A DNA stretch of 19,600 nt from JBMSHD01 sp049416425 (GTDB lineage: Bacteria; Pseudomonadota; Gammaproteobacteria; Francisellales; Francisellaceae): assembly GCA_049416425.1 (NCBI GenBank), contig JBMSHD010000030.1, positions 1-19,600 of the forward strand, in the 5' to 3' direction. The position numbers and the translations under genes are program-made. Positions 7,637 through 14,022 of this stretch are shown here, piece after piece. The notes under the pieces were generated by a model that saw only the letters and a program-made list of their open reading frames with translations, was not told the origin of the DNA and ran no database searches. How positions within the stretch are numbered: the first letter of the stretch is position 1; each line of letters starts with the position of its first letter.

Positions 7637-8608
7637 ATGACAACAACACACAAGCATATAGAACACGGTTTAAAAACCATCGACGCTGAGATTCAAGCCT
7701 TAAAAGAGCTTAAAAAACATATCAATAATAGCTTCACTCAAGCCTGTGATCTGATTTTAAGTTGCCTGGGTCGTGTTATTTTAATCGGCATGGGTAAATC
7801 CGGCCACATCGCCTCAAAAATTGCCGCCACCTTTGCCAGCACAGGAACCCCGGCATTTTTCGTTCACCCGGCTGAAGCCGGACATGGCGATTTTGGCATG
7901 ATCACCAAAAATGATCTTGTTATTGCCATTTCCAACTCAGGCAATGCTCCAGAAGTCACCGCCTTAATTCCCATGATCAAGCTTCTGGGAGTCCCTTTAG
8001 TCGCCATTACCAGCAAGATCGACTCACCCTTGGCAAAAGGGGCTGATATCGTCTTAAACCTTGGTGTCACTAAAGAAGCCTGCCCACTAAATCTGGCTCC
8101 AACATCAAGCACAACAGCAACTTTGGTTTTGGGAGATGCCTTGGCGATCAGTCTTCTCACCGCTAAAAAATTCACTCCCGAGGACTTCGCCTTCTCGCAC
8201 CCAAGTGGCTCACTTGGAAAACGCCTCTTGCTTAAGGTCAGTCACATCATGAAAAAAGGCGAGGCTTTGCCCATCATCTCAGCAGATGCCAGCATTGAAG
8301 ACGCAATTTTACAGATCAGCCAGAAAGGGTTGGGCATGACCTTGATATCCAGTGATGGCATAAAACTTCAAGGCATCTTCACCGATGGTGATTTAAGACG
8401 CGTGTTTGCCAAAAAGCTCTATCAACCCGGTATTGCCATTTCCAAATTAATGAGCACCTCACCGAAGACGATTACAACACAATCCATGGCCATTGAAGCA
8501 CTTGAGATCATGAATGCCTATAAGATTACCACGCTTGTGGTGATGGATGGCGGTCGCATAGAAGGCATCATTCATATGCATGATCTGATTAAAGAAGGGA
8601 TTGCCTGA
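7637..8608 (+). CDS. kdsD: D-arabinose-5-phosphate isomerase (KdsD/KpsF/GutQ family)
   Basis: Isomerises ribulose-5-phosphate to arabinose-5-phosphate, the first committed step to Kdo. The 323-residue length is normal. It has an N-terminal SIS sugar-isomerase domain (about 40-175: GMGKSGHIASK, HPAEAGHGDFGMI, ISNSGNAPEV, LAPTSSTTATLVLGDALA) and two CBS domains (about 203-323: SHIMKKGEALP, GIFTDGDLRR, LMSTSPKTI, GIIHMHDL). The catalytic residues of E. coli KdsD (Lys59, Glu111, Glu152, His193) map with a constant -5 offset to Lys54, Glu106, Glu147 and His188. Divergence from kdsA, the next enzyme, supports the biosynthetic role over the gutQ or capsule kpsF roles. No strong ribosome site is visible before the ATG. 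Confidence 0.94.
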   Translation: MTTTHKHIEHGLKTIDAEIQALKELKKHINNSFTQACDLILSCLGRVILIGMGKSGHIASKIAATFASTGTPAFFVHPAEAGHGDFGMITKNDLVIAISNSGNAPEVTALIPMIKLLGVPLVAITSKIDSPLAKGADIVLNLGVTKEACPLNLAPTSSTTATLVLGDALAISLLTAKKFTPEDFAFSHPSGSLGKRLLLKVSHIMKKGEALPIISADASIEDAILQISQKGLGMTLISSDGIKLQGIFTDGDLRRVFAKKLYQPGIAISKLMSTSPKTITTQSMAIEALEIMNAYKITTLVVMDGGRIEGIIHMHDLIKEGIA

Positions 8609-8624
8609 TCAGCAAAAGCTTGGA

Positions 8625-9410
8625 TTAATCCATCGCCCCCATGCTGACACAGTGATAGCCAGCATCGACATAAATCACCTCACCGGTGATGCCGCTGGCA
8701 AGATCAGAGGCTAGAAATGCCACGGTGTTGCCAACCTCTAAAATATCGACATTTTTCTTCAATGGCGCCACTTTAGCATTATAGTCCAGCATCTTCTTAA
8801 AGCTCTTGATGCCGGATGCCGCGAGCGTTCGAATAGGACCGGCCGATACCGCATTGGCTCTGATACCTTCCTCACCCAAAGACAAAGCGGTATATCTGAC
8901 AGTGGCCTCCAATGAAGCCTTGGCAATGCCCATGGTGTTATAGCTTGGCATGGCGCGCTCCGCTCCCAGATAGGTCAGTGTCACCAGTGAGGCGCCTCTG
9001 CCCTGCATCATCGCTCTTCCCGCCTTAGCCAAAGCCGCAAAGCTATAAGCACTAATATCATGTGCGATTTTAAAACCCTCACGATTGACGGCGGAAATAA
9101 AATCACCTTCCAGCTGATCGGCAGGCGCATAAGCCACGGAATGGACAATACCATCGAGCCCATCCCATTTTTTAGCCAGCTCAGCAAACACGTTATCGAT
9201 GGCGGCATCATCGGTGACATCACATTCAATCAGTGCCGCCGGCGCATAGTTCGCCGTCAGTTTTTCAATGCGCTCCTTAAAACGTTCATTCTGATAGGTA
9301 AAGGCAAGCTCCGCTCCCTCACGATGCATGGCTTCAGCCACACCATAGGCAATCGATTTATTGCTCAAAAGGCCGACGATTAAGATCTTTTTACCCTGTA
9401 GAAATCCCAT
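8625..9410 (-). CDS. fabI: Enoyl-[acyl-carrier-protein] reductase (NADH), FabI
   Basis: Reduces trans-2-enoyl-ACP in the last step of each fatty-acid elongation cycle. It is a 261-residue short-chain-dehydrogenase-fold enzyme, one residue longer than E. coli FabI up to the active site. The FabI-specific Tyr-X6-Lys is YNTMGIAK (Tyr157, Lys164), with the second Tyr at 147 in LTYLGAERA. Other signatures: SIAYGVAEAMHREGAELAFT, DQLEGDF, REGFKIAHDIS, and ISAGPIRTLAASGIK-like AVSAGPIRTLAASGIK. The start has AGAGGA about 8 nt upstream of ATG 9410. It converges on kdsD with a 16-bp gap. The position matching E. coli Gly93 is Ala here (HSVAYAP), as in several Gram-positive FabI proteins. Confidence 0.97.
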   Translation of the reverse strand: MGFLQGKKILIVGLLSNKSIAYGVAEAMHREGAELAFTYQNERFKERIEKLTANYAPAALIECDVTDDAAIDNVFAELAKKWDGLDGIVHSVAYAPADQLEGDFISAVNREGFKIAHDISAYSFAALAKAGRAMMQGRGASLVTLTYLGAERAMPSYNTMGIAKASLEATVRYTALSLGEEGIRANAVSAGPIRTLAASGIKSFKKMLDYNAKVAPLKKNVDILEVGNTVAFLASDLASGITGEVIYVDAGYHCVSMGAMD

Positions 9411-9560
9411 GGTTATTCCTCTTTAATTTTATGATGAACATGATATTTTGTTTTGCATTATGCACCAATTCAACAAATTCTGCACTAACATCATGGCTTT
9501 TTAATCTGCCTGGCGATACCATTTCTAATATGATATGAAAACCAAGGAATACATTATCTC

Positions 9561-10280
9561 ATGAATAAAACCCGCAAAAAAGTGCATCCCAATGTCTATG
9601 GTGATGTCACTTTCGATAAGGCCAAAGAAACCTGGAATGTATTTAAAATCATGTCTGAGCTTGTGGAAGGCTATGAACGCCTGGATCAGATTCAGCCCGC
9701 GGTCAGCATCTTCGGTTCGGCTCGCCTGCCTCCTCAGTCACATCACTACCGAGACGCCGAGCATATTGCCCAGAGACTCTCTGAAGCTGGATTTAGCATC
9801 ATCACCGGCGGCGGTGGAGGCATTATGGCAGCTGGCAATATCGGCGCCTCTTATGGTGAATCATTGAGTGTGGGACTCAATATCAGCCTGCCGCATGAAC
9901 AGACTCCGAATCAAAGCCAGGACATCTCCCTGCATTACCGCTATTTCTTCACGAGAAAGGCCATGTTTGTCAAGCACTCCATGGCCTATGTTGTCATGCC
10001 TGGTGGATTTGGCACACTCGATGAGATGTTTGATATCAGCACACTGGTACAAACCGGCAAGAAGCGTCATATGCCCATCATCCTGTTTAATACAAAATAT
10101 TGGGGTGGTCTTATCGACTGGATCAAAGACCAGATGCTAGGAGAAGGTCTTATCAATGAAGAAGATCTGAAACTTTTAATCCTGACTGATTCCATCGATG
10201 AGGTGGTTGATATTATCAAATGCCATCATGAGAAAAACTGCCTGGAAGGGCATGGAGACAAAAGAGAATTTATTTTCTAA
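9561..10280 (+). CDS. LOG-family protein (TIGR00730-type Rossmann-fold nucleotide hydrolase)
   Basis: A 239-residue lysine-decarboxylase-like/LOG-family protein. Characterised members are phosphoribohydrolases releasing cytokinin-type bases from nucleoside 5'-monophosphates, or related nucleotide nucleosidases; the older name lysine decarboxylase is misleading. The signature PGGFGTLDE (147-155) matches PGGxGTxxE. SIFGSAR (49-55) is the first Rossmann strand-loop. The glycine loop TGGGGGIMAAGN has Gly where many members have Pro (GGGPG). RYFFTRKAMFV has the conserved Arg-Lys pair (132-133). The ATG at 9561 has AAGGAA rather far upstream (11 nt). TATGAT at 9529-9534 could be a -10 box. It converges on the peptide-cyclase unit, so a functional link to it is unlikely. 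Confidence 0.88.
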   Translation: MNKTRKKVHPNVYGDVTFDKAKETWNVFKIMSELVEGYERLDQIQPAVSIFGSARLPPQSHHYRDAEHIAQRLSEAGFSIITGGGGGIMAAGNIGASYGESLSVGLNISLPHEQTPNQSQDISLHYRYFFTRKAMFVKHSMAYVVMPGGFGTLDEMFDISTLVQTGKKRHMPIILFNTKYWGGLIDWIKDQMLGEGLINEEDLKLLILTDSIDEVVDIIKCHHEKNCLEGHGDKREFIF

Positions 10281-10327
10281 GTTGTCATCTTTAGAATCTG
10301 ACATTCGACATCATACCATTATTGGGA

Positions 10328-12199
10328 TCAAAATAATTGAATCAAACCTGGCGCGCTCCAACTTAATTTATTTTTCTTTCGTCTGACTCGACGCTGAAAA
10401 ATCGCCTGTTTCTGGCTTAAAAACAGATAATAAGCGATGGCTCGAGGAATTTTATAGCGATAACATAAGGTAAAAATTTTGTCGATTTCGCGCTTTGGTT
10501 TCTGCCACTTATTCAAAGCATCCATCATATTCTCGACATCAAAAAATCGACGAAATGGCGAGGTTTTAAGACGGGCTAAGATCAGACGATAGAAAATCTG
10601 CTCACGATCGAAAATCTCATACCAGTTGGCCGCCTGAGCACCATGATCGGTTCGGTTTAATATCGCATCCGGCAAGCTTCCCTTCATCGCCTTTTTCACC
10701 ATGAGTCGTCGCCCTTCAGTCTCATTGCCAAACTGTGATGCCGGAATTGCCTGACAAAATTCAAGCAGGCGCACATCTGCCGTTGGATCTCGATGCTCAA
10801 TGCCAAAATGAGCTTCTAATGGCGCATACGCCTGACCGATATCGCCAATACACTCGATTAAACCGGCGATGCTATGGCGTCCTTTTAGCACAAAAAGCGG
10901 TGTTTTAAAACATTTCCAGACCAATTTTTTGGCTCTGGCAAACTCGGGGGAAACAGCGCTGGAGGCCTGCCACTGCGGCAGGAAGAATACATCCTCTACA
11001 AGCCTTATATAACGCCCTATAGCATGCTTTAAGCGTGATTGGAATCGGCTGTTATCACCCTGCCAGGAAAACCCCATATTACCCATCTGCCCTGTCAGGA
11101 TCACGTCGATGTTTTTATGTTGTGCTCTGATAATGATATCTTCCATCCACAATCGGTTATAGCCATTTCGTATCGCCATCTCGGCATAATAATGGTAATG
11201 ATGGAGATTTAAACAAAATGAGGTCTCCGGTAAATGTAATTTTATTAGATCAATATTGTCATAATCAGCTACCAGTGCATCCATCAGCAGGCTATCATCG
11301 ACCGACCAATTGGCAAGATTCGTCGTCTGTGGTTTATGAATCAAGCCAAAACTAAGCAATGAGCGATTAGCTTGTTTTAATTGTGAAGCCGCAATCGCGG
11401 TAACAGAAGAAGAGTCAAGGCCACCACTTAGATGTGAGGCGACATCGCCATAAACCCGCAATCGTGAGGCAACCACCTCATTGAAGATCTCTAAAAAGTG
11501 CACATGGTAGTCTCGACGGTCACGATAGTAAATTGGCTGTACAGCTTGCAAAGACCAATAAGATCGGATCTCTGGCTTCTGCTTTGTAAGGCGTATATAA
11601 TGTGCCGATGGCAGTTTCTCTATTCCCTTATAAAGCGTCTTTTTTTTATCTGATGTGGTAAAAACCAGCGCCTTAGCCAGCTCCATCTCGTTTAGCTCAA
11701 CCGCTAAATCATTAATCTGCAGCAAAAGATCCATCGTGCTGGCAAAATAATAAATCTCTCCGACTCTGGCATAATATAAGGTTTTCATGCCCATCTGGTC
11801 ACGTGCCGCAAAAAATTCATGCCGAACCTCGTCCCAGATAAGAAAGACAAAATCACCGACAAGCTTATCAACACAACGCTCCGCCCAACGTTCATAGGCC
11901 GTCAATACGATTCTTTCGTCGCTTAGCGACACCGTATTATTAAGCTTTAGTTGCTGACACAAAACGAGGCGATTATCCAGCCGGATATTGCCACAGATAA
12001 GATGCTGAGCCGCCGTATTCTTCAAAGGCAGGCACGTGAAAACCGATTCGGGTGTTGTCCATTTATGTTTTTGCTCAAAAGTAAAATAAGGACTATCATG
12101 ACGAAATATCTGATCGGCGACAAAGCCCTGCTTGAGACTCAGCACTGTTTTATTATGTAAAGGCGTAAAACTGACTCTGGCAATAAAGGCAACACTCAC
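10328..12199 (-). CDS. Asparagine-synthetase-like macrolactam synthetase (candidate lasso cyclase, C protein)
   Basis: A 623-residue asparagine synthase B homologue. The degenerate glutaminase-like half (about 1-205) starts Met-Ser-Val and lacks the Cys2 nucleophile, so it should not use glutamine; it keeps RDQMGMKTLYYA (133-144). The synthetase half has the ATP-pyrophosphatase loop SGGLDSS (258-264) and LTGQMGNMGFSWQG (368-381) in place of the asparagine synthetase LSGEGxDE. The C-terminal region has ADVRLLEFCQAIP, RRLMVKKAMKGSLP and a Gly-x-Gln-x-x-x-Trp segment. These traits fit lasso-peptide cyclases (McjC-like), which adenylate an Asp/Glu side chain and close a ring on the core N-terminus (family knowledge). 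It starts at GTG, overlapping the stop of the small peptide gene as GTGA, with little Shine-Dalgarno of its own, so coupling is expected. No B1/B2 partner gene is nearby. It could alternatively modify another peptide. Confidence 0.8.
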   Translation of the reverse strand: MSVAFIARVSFTPLHNKTVLSLKQGFVADQIFRHDSPYFTFEQKHKWTTPESVFTCLPLKNTAAQHLICGNIRLDNRLVLCQQLKLNNTVSLSDERIVLTAYERWAERCVDKLVGDFVFLIWDEVRHEFFAARDQMGMKTLYYARVGEIYYFASTMDLLLQINDLAVELNEMELAKALVFTTSDKKKTLYKGIEKLPSAHYIRLTKQKPEIRSYWSLQAVQPIYYRDRRDYHVHFLEIFNEVVASRLRVYGDVASHLSGGLDSSSVTAIAASQLKQANRSLLSFGLIHKPQTTNLANWSVDDSLLMDALVADYDNIDLIKLHLPETSFCLNLHHYHYYAEMAIRNGYNRLWMEDIIIRAQHKNIDVILTGQMGNMGFSWQGDNSRFQSRLKHAIGRYIRLVEDVFFLPQWQASSAVSPEFARAKKLVWKCFKTPLFVLKGRHSIAGLIECIGDIGQAYAPLEAHFGIEHRDPTADVRLLEFCQAIPASQFGNETEGRRLMVKKAMKGSLPDAILNRTDHGAQAANWYEIFDREQIFYRLILARLKTSPFRRFFDVENMMDALNKWQKPKREIDKIFTLCYRYKIPRAIAYYLFLSQKQAIFQRRVRRKKNKLSWSAPGLIQLF

Positions 12200-12348
12200 G
12201 ATAAAAGGCTCTGAGCAAACAGATCGCCTCCCGCCCCCCCTGCCAACTGGGTCGCTACTTTTATTTCCTCACAACGCATCACCGGCTTTTGATAATTTTT
12301 CTTGTTCTGTGAGCTGTTTCCATCAGACTTAATATTGACATTATCCAC
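12196..12348 (-). CDS. Short precursor peptide, candidate lasso peptide (A gene)
   Basis: A 50-residue ORF starting at GTG 12348, with AAGGAG at 12361-12356 (7-nt spacing). Its stop overlaps the cyclase start as GTGA. The polar leader (1-34) carries Tyr19-Gln-Lys-Pro22, matching the YxxP motif that lasso leaders present to the RRE (B1) protein, and Thr33, which becomes position -2 if the core starts at Leu35. The candidate core is LAGGAGGDLFAQSLLS. Asp42 is its only acidic residue and falls at core position 8, giving a Leu1-Asp8 eight-residue ring and an eight-residue tail. Points against: Leu1 instead of the usual Gly1, the leader spacing from Tyr to the core is about one residue shorter than typical, and no B gene is present. 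A different cyclase-made peptide is possible. The ORF itself is well supported by its ribosome site, the overlap and the strand order. Confidence 0.72.
   Translation of the reverse strand: MDNVNIKSDGNSSQNKKNYQKPVMRCEEIKVATQLAGGAGGDLFAQSLLS
12234..12240 (-). repeat. G7 homopolymer in the candidate peptide core
   Basis: Seven G on the minus strand inside the codons for Gly37-Gly38-Ala39. One added G, or a -1 ribosomal slip, would place the peptide frame in the cyclase frame with no stop between. Confidence 0.9.
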
Positions 12349-12355
12349 CGACAGT

Positions 12356-12361
12356 CTCCTT
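12356..12361 (-). promoter_or_regulatory. Ribosome binding site of the precursor-peptide gene
   Basis: AAGGAG on the minus strand, 7 nt before GTG 12348. It is a consensus site that decides the start of the 50-residue peptide. No ATG in the same frame is as well placed. Confidence 0.7.
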
Positions 12362-12401
12362 ACACCTCAGATAAAACTGCTGAATTATTTTCAACATTTC
12401 A

Positions 12402-12418
12402 TGTTTGTATAACATACA
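12402..12418. promoter_or_regulatory. Candidate operator dyad upstream of the peptide/cyclase unit
   Basis: TGTTTGT-ATA-ACATACA is a 17-bp inverted repeat matching at six of seven arm positions. It overlaps the likely -10 region of the unit, a typical position for a repressor site. No regulator is identified for it. Confidence 0.3.
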
Positions 12419-12438
12419 TTATTTAAAAAAATAATCAA
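12411..12438 (-). promoter_or_regulatory. Candidate promoter of the peptide/cyclase unit
   Basis: Minus strand TTGATT (12438-12433), 16 bp, then TATGTT (12416-12411), in an AT-rich 129-bp gap after the isochorismatase-like gene. A second -35-like TTGACC lies at 12473-12468 without a convincing -10. The leader before GTG 12348 would be about 55 nt. Confidence 0.35.
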
Positions 12439-12477
12439 TATTTTTTATTTAAATATAGGGAAATTAGAGGTCAAATT

Positions 12478-13047
12478 TTAAAAATCACCGTGATTTTTAA
12501 TCTGGCAAAAACGCGACAAGGCCACCAAAGACGCCTGATGAGACGCTTCAGTGGCTGCATTGCAAGCATCGGCAATCACCGTGACTGTGAAGTCTCGATC
12601 ATGCAGCTCTCTGGCTGTGGATTCGATCACATAGGTTGTCGAGACGCCACAGAGAACAACATGCTCGATTTGACCAGCTCTAAGAAGCGGTTCCAGATCG
12701 GTGCCATAAAGCGCACTGACTCGATGCTTGATCACGATGTGATCATGTTCTGCCACATCCATCTCAGGGTGAAACTCAGTCGCCCAGGTGCCCAGCTGAT
12801 ATTTTTTAAACTCGGCGGCTTTTGAGAACATCGGTGAGCTTTTAGGACAACTCAGATAGTTGGCATCAAAGCCGACTTTAACATGAGCGACCGGTATTTT
12901 ATGCTGACGCGCCCAAGCAATCATATGATTGGCTTTCTCCATGGTTTTATCAGCCATAATTCTGGGGGCATTATGCACGCCAGTGACCCCTTTCTCATCG
13001 ACGATTTCATTGATAAAATCACAAACCAGCAACAGTGTTTTTTCCAT
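12478..13047 (-). CDS. Isochorismatase-like hydrolase lacking the catalytic cysteine
   Basis: A 189-residue isochorismatase/nicotinamidase-fold protein. The first two members of the usual Asp-Lys-Cys triad are visible: Asp10 in LVCDFINEI and Lys107 in IVIKHRVSAL. The strand-loop LCGVSTTYVIESTA holds the conserved cis-peptide region, but Val140 stands where cysteine hydrolases have Cys (PncA has TDYCV). It is therefore probably not a cysteine amidase. The family also contains non-Cys isochorismatases (EntB, PhzD) and uncharacterised proteins with Val here. No siderophore or phenazine gene is nearby, so the substrate is unknown. The start has GGAG at 13054-13057, 6 nt before ATG. It is divergent from a LysR regulator, which probably controls it, and lies upstream of the peptide/cyclase unit on the same strand. 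Confidence 0.85.
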   Translation of the reverse strand: MEKTLLLVCDFINEIVDEKGVTGVHNAPRIMADKTMEKANHMIAWARQHKIPVAHVKVGFDANYLSCPKSSPMFSKAAEFKKYQLGTWATEFHPEMDVAEHDHIVIKHRVSALYGTDLEPLLRAGQIEHVVLCGVSTTYVIESTARELHDRDFTVTVIADACNAATEASHQASLVALSRFCQIKNHGDF

Positions 13048-13118
13048 TCTTTACTCCAAATTTTTGTTTATATAGTTTGTTGTTACCCTTGACCCACTTT
13101 ACCTGTTTCCTAAATGCG

Positions 13119-13146
13119 ATTACACTTATTAAATATAACGTATAAT
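13119..13146 (+). promoter_or_regulatory. Promoter of the LysR-family gene
   Basis: ATTACA at 13119-13124 (4/6), 16 bp, then a perfect TATAAT at 13141-13146. The predicted start near 13153 leaves only about 9 nt before ATG 13162, which agrees with the absence of a Shine-Dalgarno sequence and with an almost leaderless message. Confidence 0.5.
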
Positions 13147-13149
13147 TTA
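13130..13149. promoter_or_regulatory. Candidate LysR-type binding dyad
   Basis: Imperfect 20-bp palindrome: TAAAT, central ACGT, ATTTA. It lies over the -10 of the regulator promoter in the divergent intergenic region, the usual site for LysR autoregulation and control of the divergent gene. Confidence 0.35.
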
Positions 13150-13161
13150 GTATTTCTAAAC

Positions 13162-14022
13162 ATGAATAAACTGCCGCCTTTAAACTCCATCGTCGTCTTT
13201 CATACCATCGCTCAAAGCAGAAGCTTTGCTCAAGCCGCCGAAAAACTCAATGTCACCGCCGGTGCCATCAGCCAGCAAATCAAAAAACTGGAAGATTTTC
13301 TTGGCGTTATTCTCGTCGATCGACGCAAAAGCGGCATTGAGTTGACCCGGTCTGGGAAAATATATTACGATGATATCGATCAGGCGTTGATGCGACTCAT
13401 CCGCGCCACCGAAAAACTTCGTCCCCAATCCGATCAATCCATCCAGATTCGGCTGATCAGCACGCTGGCATTGCAATGGCTCATCCCTTGCCTCAGTGAC
13501 TTCTATATTCAACATCCCGACATCAAGATCAATATCATGACGATGCCAGAAAACGACTATGAAAATCCTTCCAATGCCGATTTCAACATCGTTTTAGCCG
13601 CCGACAAACCGGCTCCACATGCCCAAAAATTATGGCAGGATGAGCTGGTTTTGGTCTATAACCCCAAATTCATTTCCGCGCCAACACTGAGCCAGTCACC
13701 TGCCATCGTCGTCAATCACCCCAATCGTATCGGTGACTGGCAGGATTTTTGCAAATCCTCCAACTGGCAGAAACCAAACAAAGAACTTCTGGTCACCAAC
13801 ACGGCTCAGGCACTGCAAGCGGTTATCAATGGCGTTGGCAGCTTTGTCACTCATCTGCCGTTTGTCATCGCTCAAATCAACGCCGGCACTTTATCAACAG
13901 CCGGTGACAACATCACCACCAAAGAGGCATTCTATCTCATTGAACGCTACAGCCACATCAATGCCAAAACACGACAGACGGTTAAAACCTGGCTGCTCGA
14001 TCAGGCTGACGCCTATCTTTAA
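13162..14022 (+). CDS. LysR-family transcriptional regulator
   Basis: A 286-residue regulator. The N-terminal winged helix-turn-helix is clear: LNSIVVFHTIAQSRSFAQAAEKL then NVTAGAISQQIKKLEDFLGVILVDR, as in the GcvA-like branch. A periplasmic-binding-protein-like effector domain follows (about residues 90-286). The frame is open to an ATG at 13114, but that start would lie before the TATAAT at 13141-13146 and adds a segment foreign to the family. MNKLPPLNSI at 13162 is the normal N-terminus. It is divergent from the isochorismatase-like gene, its most likely target, and converges on the first substrate-binding gene with a 4-base stop-stop overlap (TTAA at 14019-14022). The effector is unknown. 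Confidence 0.9.
   Translation: MNKLPPLNSIVVFHTIAQSRSFAQAAEKLNVTAGAISQQIKKLEDFLGVILVDRRKSGIELTRSGKIYYDDIDQALMRLIRATEKLRPQSDQSIQIRLISTLALQWLIPCLSDFYIQHPDIKINIMTMPENDYENPSNADFNIVLAADKPAPHAQKLWQDELVLVYNPKFISAPTLSQSPAIVVNHPNRIGDWQDFCKSSNWQKPNKELLVTNTAQALQAVINGVGSFVTHLPFVIAQINAGTLSTAGDNITTKEAFYLIERYSHINAKTRQTVKTWLLDQADAYL

Noticed and set aside
10318..10337. ATTATT / AATAAT inverted repeat between the LOG gene and the cyclase gene
   Set aside because: The stem is only A-T pairs, has no T run in either direction and overlaps the cyclase stop. Too weak to call a terminator.
10328..12199. Simple assignment as asparagine synthetase asnB
   Set aside because: No Cys2 nucleophile, the LSGEGxDE-type motif is replaced by LTGQMGN, and it is coupled to a small peptide gene. 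A cyclase role fits better.
12132..12332. Plus-strand 66-codon ORF over the peptide gene
   Set aside because: It is antisense to the peptide/cyclase overlap, has no ribosome site, and its Pro-rich part is simply the complement of the Gly-rich core.
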